A stretch of DNA of 64,000 bases from Psychroflexus sediminis (GTDB lineage Bacteria; Bacteroidota; Bacteroidia; Flavobacteriales; Flavobacteriaceae), in contig NZ_FNCW01000013.1 of the NCBI RefSeq assembly GCF_900099815.1, positions 1-64,000 on the forward strand, written 5' to 3'. Positions 42,922 to 52,034 of this stretch are shown in pieces. The notes beneath the pieces are model-generated. The model ran no database searches. It saw nothing but the letters and a program-made list of their open reading frames with translations, and was not told the origin of the DNA. Made by a program: the position numbers and the translations under genes. The stretch's first letter is position 1, and each line of letters opens with the position of its first letter.

Positions 42922-44238
42922 TTAATTTTGAGATTCTGTTTTTTTGTAATTATCATCCCAGTCTTTAACCTGCGGATCACCCAGTTTGTCTTGTGATTTA
43001 GCCACTAACATAGCTACGGCAGCATCACCTGTAACATTGACACTGGTTCTTAACATATCTAAAGGTCTGTCTACAGCAAAAATAAGTGCTAAACCAGCTT
43101 CAGGAATACCTGCCTGACCTAGAACTATAACCAGCATCACCATTCCTGCACCAGGAACTGCGGCAGAACCAATGGAAGCTAATGTGGCTGTGGCGATAAT
43201 CCCCAATTGGGCAGCAAAACTCAACTCTATTCCGAAAGCCTGAGCAATAAAAACGGCAGCAACTGCTTGATACAGGCTTGTTCCGTCCATATTAATCGTG
43301 GCTCCAATAGGCAACACAAAACTTGACACCTGAGGATGAACCCCTAAATGTTCCTCTACCCGTTCCATGGTTACGGGTAATGTCGCAGCACTAGAACTTG
43401 TTGAAAAGGCTAATAATTGAGCAGGAGAAATCCCATTGAGAAAAAATCGCGGTGATTTTTTTGTAAATATTCCAACGACTGAAGCGTAAAAACCTATCAT
43501 CAATATCAATCCACCAGCCACACAAAGTGCATAATAGGCTAAAGCTATAAACAAATCAGCACTTGGCGCCTCGACAACGAGTGCAGCCAATAACGCGAAA
43601 ACACCATAAGGTGCTGCCAGCATGATGAGGTCTATCATCTTTAATATGACTTCATTGAGCGAATCAAAAAATTCCTTGATGGGTTTCGATTGCTTTTCTG
43701 GAATTAGAATCATTCCAATCCCAAAGAAAATGGCGAAGAAAATTACCTGTAGCATATTGGAGTTACTTGAGGCAGCTCCAAATATGTTCTCTGGTACCAA
43801 ATCTTCAAGTGCCTGCAGCGGGCCAGATTCTTTTTGTTTTTGAGCGTTTTGACGAGTCGTTTCCGCATCACCGCCATAACTCTCTACAAGCTCCTCCCGG
43901 GTATCACTCTCGATGCTTTTTCCAGGTTCAAAAACATTAACAATAATAAGTCCGATACTCACTGCAATTACAGTTGTTGCTAAATAAGTTAATATGGTTC
44001 GCAAACCCATTTTGGACAGACTTGAAATATCTTTTAAATCTGAAACCCCTTTGATAAGTGAAGCAAGAATTAAAGGAACGGCGATAAGTTTTAAAGCATT
44101 TATAAAAATAGTTCCAAAAGGCTTAATCCAATCTGTAATAAAACCGCTTCCCCATTCAAAATAAGAGAGTATAAAAGCAAATAATATTCCCAGGCCCATC
44201 CCTATAAGGATCTGCCAGTGTAGTTCTAATTTTTTCAT
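42922..44238 (-). CDS. Dicarboxylate/amino acid:cation symporter
   Basis: A 438-residue DAACS-family transporter (GltP/DctA-like). The serine-rich re-entrant loop is STSSSAATLPVTM, and the NMDGTSLYQAVAAVFIAQ segment is the substrate/Na site. About eight helices and two hairpins are visible. It takes up glutamate/aspartate or C4-dicarboxylates with cation; the substrate is not resolved. It follows aroC after one base and is probably co-transcribed. Confidence 0.93.
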   Translation of the reverse strand: MKKLELHWQILIGMGLGILFAFILSYFEWGSGFITDWIKPFGTIFINALKLIAVPLILASLIKGVSDLKDISSLSKMGLRTILTYLATTVIAVSIGLIIVNVFEPGKSIESDTREELVESYGGDAETTRQNAQKQKESGPLQALEDLVPENIFGAASSNSNMLQVIFFAIFFGIGMILIPEKQSKPIKEFFDSLNEVILKMIDLIMLAAPYGVFALLAALVVEAPSADLFIALAYYALCVAGGLILMIGFYASVVGIFTKKSPRFFLNGISPAQLLAFSTSSSAATLPVTMERVEEHLGVHPQVSSFVLPIGATINMDGTSLYQAVAAVFIAQAFGIELSFAAQLGIIATATLASIGSAAVPGAGMVMLVIVLGQAGIPEAGLALIFAVDRPLDMLRTSVNVTGDAAVAMLVAKSQDKLGDPQVKDWDDNYKKTESQN

Positions 44239-44239
44239 G

Positions 44240-45298
44240 TTAATGGATTGATTTGTTTAATAAATATGCGTCTGCCAAAACTAAAGCAGACATAGCTTCA
44301 ACTACAGGTATTGCTCTAGGAACTACACATGGATCATGTCTTCCTTTACCCTGCATTTCAACTTCTTCAGAATTTTTATTTATGGTTTGCTGCTTTTGCA
44401 TTAAGGTTGCAACAGGTTTGAAGGCCACCCTAAAAGTGATATCCATTCCGTTGGAAATACCACCTTGTATACCTCCGCTATGATTGGTTTTAGTACTTCC
44501 ATCTGTATTGAACAAATCATTATGTTCGCTTCCTTTCATAGAAATACCGTCAAAGCCAGAACCATAATCAAAGCCTTTCACCGCATTGATGGTCATCATG
44601 GCTTTTCCTAGATTGGCGTGTAATTTCTCAAAAATAGGATCTCCCAGATTTTTAGGAACATTCGAAATCACACATTTTACAATTCCTCCAATAGTATCCC
44701 CCTCTTTTCTAATTTGCCTGATATAGTCTTCCATTTTGGACGCCAATTTTTCATTAGGGCATCGCACAGGATTTTTTTCTATTACATCAAAATCAATTGA
44801 GTCTTGTTCAGTAAATTCAAGAGAACCGACCGAATGAGTATAGGCCGTAAATTTGACATCTTTAAGGATTTGCTTGGCAATAGCACCAGCGACCACCCAG
44901 GATGCAGTTTCTCTGGCGCTAGACCTTCCTCCTCCTCTATGGTCTCTTTGACCATATTTTTGATCGTAGGTATAGTCTGCATGATTTGGACGAAATACAT
45001 CTTTAATATGGCCGTAATCTTTAGATTTATTGTCTGTGTTCTGAATTTCAAACCCAATCGGTAAACCTGTGGTAATTCCTTCAAAAATCCCGGATTTAAA
45101 ATGAACAATATCAGATTCTTTTCGTTGCGTAACGATAGCGGATTGCCCGGGCTTTCTTCTGTCCAATTCTAATTGAATTTTCTCTAAATCAAGTTGAATT
45201 CCCGGGGGCACTCCGTCTAAAATTCCACCTATGGAAACTCCATGAGATTCGCCATAAGTAGTGAGCTTTAAAAAACTGCCGAAGCTATTTGATGCCAT
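44240..45298 (-). CDS. aroC: Chorismate synthase
   Basis: A 352-residue FMN-dependent enzyme that forms chorismate from EPSP. Signature stretches are [61 protein letters not shown] and [18 protein letters not shown]. The length is normal. A promoter lies just before it, at 45312-45341. The symporter gene follows at once. Confidence 0.96.
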   Translation of the reverse strand: MASNSFGSFLKLTTYGESHGVSIGGILDGVPPGIQLDLEKIQLELDRRKPGQSAIVTQRKESDIVHFKSGIFEGITTGLPIGFEIQNTDNKSKDYGHIKDVFRPNHADYTYDQKYGQRDHRGGGRSSARETASWVVAGAIAKQILKDVKFTAYTHSVGSLEFTEQDSIDFDVIEKNPVRCPNEKLASKMEDYIRQIRKEGDTIGGIVKCVISNVPKNLGDPIFEKLHANLGKAMMTINAVKGFDYGSGFDGISMKGSEHNDLFNTDGSTKTNHSGGIQGGISNGMDITFRVAFKPVATLMQKQQTINKNSEEVEMQGKGRHDPCVVPRAIPVVEAMSALVLADAYLLNKSIH

Positions 45299-45311
45299 AT
45301 GATGTTTTGAA

Positions 45312-45341
45312 CAAATGTAATTGTTTTAAGCAATAATCAAA
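45312..45341 (-). promoter_or_regulatory. Probable promoter of aroC
   Basis: On the minus strand, TACATTTG at 45312-45319 is an exact -7 element and TTTG at 45338-45341 a -33 element 18 bases away. The leader before aroC would be under ten bases. Confidence 0.6.
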
Positions 45342-45504
45342 AAGCAATCAAAACAGATAATCTATAAAAATTGCAATTCAACTCAATAATGTAAAATTAA
45401 AGTTAATAGATTGTTCAATTTCCTAACCTATAGCTTTAGCTTTCATAATCTTTAGTTTACCGACAAAAACTTGCATTTGTTTTTCTTTATAAAAACCTAA
45501 TATT

Positions 45505-46335
45505 TTGAAACGAAAAGTAGACTTAATTGTTTTGTCGGATATTCACTTAGGCACCTTTGGTTGTCATGCACAGGAATTGCTCAATTACCTAAACTCCATA
45601 GAGCCTAAAAAAATTATTCTAAATGGGGATATCATTGATATTTGGCAATTTAGAAAAAATTATTTTCCTAAAACACATCTGGAAATCATCAGAACATTGA
45701 TTGAGTTTTCGATGTCAGGTACAGAAATCGTTTACATTACTGGAAACCACGATGAAATGCTCAGGAAACTAAGTGACTTTGAAATCGGAAATATCAAACT
45801 CCTGGACAAATTGATTTTGAATTTAGATGGCAAGAAAGCCTGGTTTTTCCACGGGGACGTCTTTGACTTTTCAGTTCAAAATGCCAAATGGATAGCTAAA
45901 TTTGGTGGCTGGGGTTATGATATACTTATTTTAGGTAATAGATTTTTGAATTTTATTTTGTTGAAATTGGGGAAAGAAAAATATTCCCTGTCCAAAAAAA
46001 TTAAATATTCAGTGAAAAAAGCCATTAAATTTATAGCTGATTTTGAAAAAACAGCAACAGATTTAGCTATCGAAAACGATTATCATTATGTTATTTGTGG
46101 TCACATTCATCAACCTCAAATTTCTAGAAAGGTAAATAAAAAGGGAACCTGCCTCTATTTGAATTCAGGAGATTGGATAGAAAATCTTACCGCATTGGAA
46201 TATCACAATAAACGCTGGAAGCTTTTTAAATACAGCGATTTTGAAAAACAAACAGAAGACATCTCTTCTGCGAGTATGTTAAATCTTATTAATGAATCTA
46301 GAATGTTTTCTGATAAGAGAACAAAAAAAGCTTGA
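45505..46335 (+). CDS. UDP-2,3-diacylglucosamine hydrolase-like phosphoesterase
   Basis: A 276-residue calcineurin-like phosphoesterase. The metal motifs are LSDIHLGTFGCHA (Asp12, His14), NGDIIDIW, TGNHDEM, FHGDVFD and CGHIHQP. It resembles LpxH-type enzymes of lipid A synthesis, but the substrate is not proven. It uses TTG at 45505, which fits the usual MKRKV-type start; no other start is close. It is followed 30 bases on by an unknown lipoprotein gene. Confidence 0.88.
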   Translation: MKRKVDLIVLSDIHLGTFGCHAQELLNYLNSIEPKKIILNGDIIDIWQFRKNYFPKTHLEIIRTLIEFSMSGTEIVYITGNHDEMLRKLSDFEIGNIKLLDKLILNLDGKKAWFFHGDVFDFSVQNAKWIAKFGGWGYDILILGNRFLNFILLKLGKEKYSLSKKIKYSVKKAIKFIADFEKTATDLAIENDYHYVICGHIHQPQISRKVNKKGTCLYLNSGDWIENLTALEYHNKRWKLFKYSDFEKQTEDISSASMLNLINESRMFSDKRTKKA

Positions 46336-46365
46336 ATTAACTCCTTTGTTTGTATATTCATCAAT

Positions 46366-47163
46366 ATGAAAAAACACAGGCTGTCTCTTATATTAATCCT
46401 AATCCTCTTTTCCTGGTCCTGTTCAGAAGAAAATGATACTTTTTTGAATTCTGATGCTGATTATTTCCCTCTGGAAGTTGAGAATTCCTGGATTTATGAG
46501 AATCGATTAAATCAGAATACTGGAAATTTTCAGGGTACTGAACTATTATCTATTGACGAAAAGTTTCAAAATAGATATGGTTTCACTCAAACGAGTGATG
46601 AACTCGTGGGGATATTCACGAGTATGCTTGCCTCTGGCAAGGCTTATAAGCAAAATGGAAATCAAAAGATAATTCTTGATGGACAGTTCACAATCGATTT
46701 AGAAAATCAGTTATCAACTATAGAAATTCCAATGCAAGACATTGTCCTTTACGATGCAAATTCATCACTTGGAAATATGATGTCTTCATCTTCCGGGAAA
46801 TTTCAGCAGAACATCAATGATTTTCCTGTTGATTTTTCATATAGAATCAACTCCGTACACCAGGGTTTCTCTATTTCAAAGGAGATAAACGGCGTGAATT
46901 ATGAAGACATCTTTGTTTCAGAAATTCAAGTATATCTTTCAGCAAAAGTATTTATTGTTTTTAACGACTTCACCATATTACAAGAACAAGAAATCACAAG
47001 TATTACAAACTACTACGCCAAAGATATAGGGCTTATTTTTAGTGATGTTAGAACAGATATCATCTTTGAGGATATTCCGGAACAATTGGAAATTGACATT
47101 CCTGATGTAAATTTTAATTCTACCCAAGAATTGGAAAGCTACTTATTAAACCCGAGTTCATAG
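46366..47163 (+). CDS. Lipoprotein of unknown function
   Basis: A 265-residue lipoprotein with lipobox LFSWSCSEEN (Cys20). The mature part is mostly beta-like: YFPLEVENSWIYENRLN is reminiscent of Bacteroidota surface or secreted proteins, but no named domain is recognised. It lies just after the LpxH-like gene. It overlaps the large dehydrogenase gene tail to tail by six bases. Confidence 0.7.
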   Translation: MKKHRLSLILILILFSWSCSEENDTFLNSDADYFPLEVENSWIYENRLNQNTGNFQGTELLSIDEKFQNRYGFTQTSDELVGIFTSMLASGKAYKQNGNQKIILDGQFTIDLENQLSTIEIPMQDIVLYDANSSLGNMMSSSSGKFQQNINDFPVDFSYRINSVHQGFSISKEINGVNYEDIFVSEIQVYLSAKVFIVFNDFTILQEQEITSITNYYAKDIGLIFSDVRTDIIFEDIPEQLEIDIPDVNFNSTQELESYLLNPSS

Positions 47164-50079
47164 TACATACTTATTCAATATGGAGACTGGATGAAGGGCT
47201 TCTTTTTCAGTTCCGTCTTTTATTTGATGCCTGCAGCTGGTTCCGTTTGCAGAAATAAGAGCATTTGATTTTCTTACCGCAGGTAATAAAATCAGTTCTC
47301 CAATATCCTGGCTGACTTTGTAGTGCTCTTTTTCATAACCAAAGCTTCCAGCCATACCACAGCAGCCAGAGGGGATTAAAGTAACTTTAAAGTTTTTTGG
47401 TAAATTCAACAGATTAAACGTATGAATTTGATTGGATAAAGCCTTTTGATAACAATGGTTATGAATTTTTATTTCTTTCTTCTCTTCAGAAAATTGCTCT
47501 GATTTCAGATTCCCTGATTGTATTTCAGCATTGAGAAATTCCTCAATCAAAAACACATGCTTAGAAAGTTGTTCTGCTGAAGTTTTATCTGTAGCCAATT
47601 TTAAATATTCATCTCTGAAGCTTAAAATTGACGAAGGTTCTATGCCCAATAATGGTGATTCTTTTGAAATTTTAGTTGAAAAAACAGCTATATTTTTATC
47701 TACAAATTTTTGAGCTTCGTCTAACAGTCCTTTAGAGAAATAAGCCCTTCCACTCTCTTCATGACGAAGAACTTTTATCTCATAACCAAGTTTGGTTAAT
47801 AATTCTATAGCATCAATCCCAATTTCAACATCCAAATAATTCGTGAATTCATCAATAAACAGATAGACTGTTTTCTTTTTCTCTCCGATTGATTTCAATG
47901 AAATCAAGCCGCTATCGATTTTTTTTCTTAGGGATTGCGCACTTAATTTAGGTAAACTTCTCTCTTTAGCAATTCCTGCAATTTGCTTTATAAAACGAGA
48001 GGTAAGTGTATTTGTATTCAACCAATTATAAATTGGGGCGACCGGGGAAGCTAACTTATTGATCATGTTGTTTTTTGCAAAAACTTTAGTTCTCAATTCA
48101 GTTCCATTAGCCTTTTGATACTGATAAAGAAATTCTGTTTTGAAAGCACCAACATCTACATTACTGGGACACTCATTTTTGCAAGCCTTACAGCTAATGC
48201 AGAGGTCAAAAATTTCCTTCAGATTTTCATCATCAAAGGCATTTTTATCCTTGTGTTTTTGAGTAAGCACTTCCCTAAGTAAATTAGCCCTTGCCCGAGT
48301 GGTATCCTTTTCGTTTTTAGTCGCCTGGTAACTCGGACACATCCCCCCTTCAAATTCGTGAGATTTTCTACAATCTCCACTTCCATTACATTGCTCTGCA
48401 GCCCTGAGAATTCCAAGATTTTTGGAGAAATCTAGTTTGGTAGAAATATTTGGTTCATCTCTGTCTACTTCATACCTTAAATCGGAATCAATTGGCTTTG
48501 GATTGACAATTTTACCGGGATTAAAAAGCTTATTGGGGTCGAATACATGCTTGATTTCTTTAAAAATCTCGTAACATTTCTCACCGACTACCAACTCTGT
48601 AAAAGGGGCTCTCACTCTGCCATCACCATGTTCACCACTTAAAGCACCGCCATAGGATTTTACCAGATGAGCAACATCTGAAGAAATATTTGAAAATTCC
48701 TCAACACCTTGAGAAGTTTTGAGATTCAAGATTGGTCTTAAATGCAATTCTCCAGCGCCAGCATGAGCATAATACACTGCTTTTTGGGCATAAGATTCCA
48801 TGATTTTGGAAAAATCTGAGATATAATGGGGTAAATCTTCAATAGCAACCGACGTATCTTCAATACAGGCTACAGCCTTTTCATCGCCTTTCAGATTTCC
48901 TAAAAGACCAAGACCGGCTTTTCTCAACTCTACTGCAAGATCGATTTCTCCATCTTTTAATACAGGAAAAGCATAAGCTTTGGTTGAACTCTTTAAATCA
49001 TGAAGAAGATTCTTGACTTGATTTTTCAAGTCTTCCAATGAATTTGATCTGAGTTCAAGCATCAATATAGCTTCGGGGTCTTCTTCAATAAAAAACCTAT
49101 GCCCTTGATATTTCATACTGTCTTTGGTACAATCCAAAATAGTTTTGTCCATCATTTCACAGGTGAAGAGGTCATGGGCTAATGACATCTCTACAGATTC
49201 CAAACAGTCTGAAATGCTTTTGAAATGAGCTGCTAGCATCGCTGAATGCTGTGGCTGAACATCATCTAATTTCATCTCCAGCTCTGTAGCTATGAATAAA
49301 GTCCCTTCGCTTCCACACAAAAGTTTATTGAGATTGAAATAAGGATTGGAATCGGTTTTAAAAAAGGAAGAATTATAGAGTTCATCAATGGAATATCCAG
49401 TATTCCTTCTATGAATAGAGGGTTTTGGAAAGCCGGTTTCAATAAGATTTTCGATATTATCTTGTTGAAATAGTGTGTTGAAGTACGTATAGATTTCACC
49501 TTCAAGAGTATTCAATTCCAGTTTTTGTTGAAACTCCGCTTTGGTAAGGGGTTTAACTTCAATAAAACTTCCATCTGAAAGAAAACCTTTTGAAGAAATA
49601 ACTTTATCTCTGGTCACCCCATATTTGATAGATGTTGTTCCTGAAGAATTATTTCCAAACATTCCGCCAAGGTTACACCTATTACTTGTGGAAGTATTAG
49701 GTCCAAAAAATAACTGATAGGGCTTCAGCTTTTTATTAAGTGCATCTCTTACAATTCCAGGCTGCAATCGAATCGTTTTATGATTGGAATCAAACTCTAT
49801 TTCATTTGTAAAATGCCTGCTCAAATCCAACACCATTCCATCTGTAACACATTGCCCAGCCAAAGAGGTTCCGGCCGCTCTTGGAGTTATCGAAAGTTGA
49901 TGTTTGTATGTGAATTCAATTATTTTTTTAAGGTCAGAAATGCTCTTGGGATAAACGACAGCTACAGGAATTTCCCTATAAACCGATGCATCGGTTGCAT
50001 AAATTAATTTATGTAATTCATCTATATAAAGCTGACCGTCTAAGGAGGTTGACAGAACTTTGAAAAGTGAGTTTTGCAT
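47158..50079 (-). CDS. FAD-linked/Fe-S D-lactate dehydrogenase-like protein
   Basis: A 973-residue fusion. The order is FAD-binding PCMH domain (about 30-230, with AAGTSLAGQCVTDGMVLDLS and MFGNNSSGTTSIKYGVT), FAD-linked oxidase C-terminal domain (about 240-520, with HAGAGELHLRP and LSGEHGDGRVR), a Fe-S segment with CNGSGDCRKSHEFEGGMCPS and the 4Fe-4S motif CISCKACKNECP (about 570-640), and two CCG-type parts (NHCYQKALS; SGCCGMAGSFGYE). It resembles GlcD-GlcF fusions that oxidise D-lactate or glycolate to quinone. The substrate is inferred. The start is ATG 50079; a -7-like CAAAAATA on the plus strand lies at 50098-50105. Confidence 0.88.
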   Translation of the reverse strand: MQNSLFKVLSTSLDGQLYIDELHKLIYATDASVYREIPVAVVYPKSISDLKKIIEFTYKHQLSITPRAAGTSLAGQCVTDGMVLDLSRHFTNEIEFDSNHKTIRLQPGIVRDALNKKLKPYQLFFGPNTSTSNRCNLGGMFGNNSSGTTSIKYGVTRDKVISSKGFLSDGSFIEVKPLTKAEFQQKLELNTLEGEIYTYFNTLFQQDNIENLIETGFPKPSIHRRNTGYSIDELYNSSFFKTDSNPYFNLNKLLCGSEGTLFIATELEMKLDDVQPQHSAMLAAHFKSISDCLESVEMSLAHDLFTCEMMDKTILDCTKDSMKYQGHRFFIEEDPEAILMLELRSNSLEDLKNQVKNLLHDLKSSTKAYAFPVLKDGEIDLAVELRKAGLGLLGNLKGDEKAVACIEDTSVAIEDLPHYISDFSKIMESYAQKAVYYAHAGAGELHLRPILNLKTSQGVEEFSNISSDVAHLVKSYGGALSGEHGDGRVRAPFTELVVGEKCYEIFKEIKHVFDPNKLFNPGKIVNPKPIDSDLRYEVDRDEPNISTKLDFSKNLGILRAAEQCNGSGDCRKSHEFEGGMCPSYQATKNEKDTTRARANLLREVLTQKHKDKNAFDDENLKEIFDLCISCKACKNECPSNVDVGAFKTEFLYQYQKANGTELRTKVFAKNNMINKLASPVAPIYNWLNTNTLTSRFIKQIAGIAKERSLPKLSAQSLRKKIDSGLISLKSIGEKKKTVYLFIDEFTNYLDVEIGIDAIELLTKLGYEIKVLRHEESGRAYFSKGLLDEAQKFVDKNIAVFSTKISKESPLLGIEPSSILSFRDEYLKLATDKTSAEQLSKHVFLIEEFLNAEIQSGNLKSEQFSEEKKEIKIHNHCYQKALSNQIHTFNLLNLPKNFKVTLIPSGCCGMAGSFGYEKEHYKVSQDIGELILLPAVRKSNALISANGTSCRHQIKDGTEKEALHPVSILNKYVL

Positions 50080-50357
50080 TGGTCTGGTATTCAAATTCAA
50101 AAATAATATAGAAGCCTTTATATTAAATGTAAACAAACGATAATATTAAAAATAAAAATATCAAGAATCTTTGTTTAAGTTCTTATTTCAACTTTGTAAC
50201 CAAAACTTAAATAAGTTAGATTAAAATTAAAATTTTGAAAAACCTTAAATGAATTGGTTTAATTTCTTAAATTTATAGAGTGAGTCTGATTTAGAGTTGG
50301 GCTTGATTACAAAACTTTTGTAGTCTAAAATAAATACACATTCAAAATTTATAATTT

Positions 50358-50660
50358 ATGGACATTAATTTCAATTACGTACACGTTACAGCAAGCGAGA
50401 GACTCGAAGAATTAGTCACCAAAAAACTTGAAAAGCTTGAAAAAAGATACGATTGGATCGTGAGAAGCGAAGTGTTTTTCAAAACTGAAAATACGTCTAG
50501 CCCAGAAACTGGCATGATTTGCGAAATCAAATTAAGTGCTCCAGGACAAAATGTTTTTGCTTCTTCCAACGAGAAAGCCTTTGAACTGGCTATCACAAAT
50601 ACAGTTGAAGATATCAAAAGACAACTTCAAAAGAAGAAAGAAAAAATGTCAACACGCTAA
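50358..50660 (+). CDS. hpf: Ribosome hibernation promoting factor
   Basis: A 100-residue HPF/RaiA-type protein that dimerises or inactivates ribosomes in stationary phase. The fold is MDINFNYVHVTASERLEELVTKKLEKLEKRYD, then strands ending in AFELAITNTVEDIKRQLQKKKEKM. It is the short form, without the C-terminal dimer domain. A bidirectional terminator separates it from the TPR gene. Confidence 0.92.
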   Translation: MDINFNYVHVTASERLEELVTKKLEKLEKRYDWIVRSEVFFKTENTSSPETGMICEIKLSAPGQNVFASSNEKAFELAITNTVEDIKRQLQKKKEKMSTR

Positions 50661-50680
50661 TTGCAGATTTGACAAAACTA

Positions 50681-50708
50681 AAAAGCCAAGTATTAATACT
50701 TGGCTTTT
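50681..50708. terminator. Bidirectional terminator between hpf and TPR gene
   Basis: AAAAGCCAAGTA at 50681-50692 pairs with TACTTGGCTTTT at 50697-50708 around TTAA. Confidence 0.93.
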
Positions 50709-50728
50709 TTATTATGAAAAAAATTAAA

Positions 50729-52000
50729 TTATTCTTTTAAAGCATTAATTTTCTCCTGAAGCTCTTTAGCTTCTTCATTCATTCCCAATTGATAATAAAT
50801 GTTTAATTTGGTCTGTAAAGCATCTATGTTATCAGGATCCAAATCAGTAGCTTTTTCTAAATAAGGCAAAGCTTCCTCATAGAATTTTTTCTTTTTCTCA
50901 TTCAATTCTTGATACTTTTTATTATCTGCTCTAGAATTTCCAAGCTTATTCATTTGCTCAACTATGGCTCTTTCTTCACTTAAAGTCATTGCCGCTAAGT
51001 TTATATAAGCGTTTACCATGTCAGGATTAAGCTCAATTGCTTGTTTGTAATATTCTTCGGCAGATTCTTTATCACCAAGTTGCTCAGATGCAACACCAAG
51101 ATTATAGTATAATGATGGATTCTCTGGATCCATTTCTACCACTTCTTTCATCACCTCATCGTATTTATCAACCCTTCCTAATTTATAGTACAAATCAGCT
51201 TCAGCTTGTTTAATACTGATATCTTCAGGATTTTCTTCTTTCGCTTTTTCAATAGCTATAAGGGCTTTTTCTGGCTCGTCTTGCTGAATGTAAATCAAGG
51301 TAACATTCTTTGCAATTTCACCTGTAACACTCGGTGTTTTCTTTTGGGTTGGATCAGAATACTCTCCTGTTTTTACAGCGATATCTCTCATGTTTTTAGA
51401 TTCGAAAATTTCTTCCTCCCCAGTTTCTTTACTGACTGCTACGAATTGAACAGATGAACCGTCATAATTCATATCCAATAGTTTATTATAATGCTCAAGT
51501 GCTGTATCATATAACTGGCCATTTACAGCTGCAGAAGCGGCATAATACAACATAACTGTATCGTTCTTATTAAGCTTGTAGGTTTTGTAAAGCAACTTCT
51601 CAGCCATGTCAAAATTGCCTTCATTTTGACTGTCTATGGCAGATTGAACCATGGTCTGTCTTAAGTTGGCTTTGTAATTTAAAGCTTCCTCATTATCCTC
51701 TTCCATTTCGAGAATCTTATTTAAAGACTCCAGTGATTCGTTGATATTTTCCAACATTTTTTCACCAGATTGCTTCTCAGCCATGTTTCCAAGGGCTTTA
51801 GCATTGGCTAAATGGTAACGAATCACCCATTTATCTTTTTCCTCTGCTATCTGAGGTTTTGCTTTGTTCAATTCTGTTAAAGCTTCTTTATACTTTCCCT
51901 CTTCAATAGCGTCCTCTGCGTCTCTAATTTCACTTCGCTGTGAAAATCCTAAACTTATTGAACCTATGATTAGGGTTAATGCTAAAATTGACTTTTTCAT
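50729..52000 (-). CDS. Exported TPR-repeat protein
   Basis: A 423-residue periplasmic protein with a signal peptide (MKKSILALTLIIGSISLGFSQ). TPR helices run through the mature part, for example ALEHYNKLLDMNYDG, YDEVMKEVVEMDPENPSLYYNLGVASEQLGDKESAEEYYKQAIELNPD and ALPYLEKATDLDPDNIDALQTKL. The role is not known; Bacteroidota use such proteins in envelope assembly. The gene lies 34 bases after gyrA on the same strand, so it may be co-transcribed. Confidence 0.85.
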   Translation of the reverse strand: MKKSILALTLIIGSISLGFSQRSEIRDAEDAIEEGKYKEALTELNKAKPQIAEEKDKWVIRYHLANAKALGNMAEKQSGEKMLENINESLESLNKILEMEEDNEEALNYKANLRQTMVQSAIDSQNEGNFDMAEKLLYKTYKLNKNDTVMLYYAASAAVNGQLYDTALEHYNKLLDMNYDGSSVQFVAVSKETGEEEIFESKNMRDIAVKTGEYSDPTQKKTPSVTGEIAKNVTLIYIQQDEPEKALIAIEKAKEENPEDISIKQAEADLYYKLGRVDKYDEVMKEVVEMDPENPSLYYNLGVASEQLGDKESAEEYYKQAIELNPDMVNAYINLAAMTLSEERAIVEQMNKLGNSRADNKKYQELNEKKKKFYEEALPYLEKATDLDPDNIDALQTKLNIYYQLGMNEEAKELQEKINALKE

Positions 52001-52034
52001 GTTTTATTCTATTTATTGAATTTAGTTATTAATA

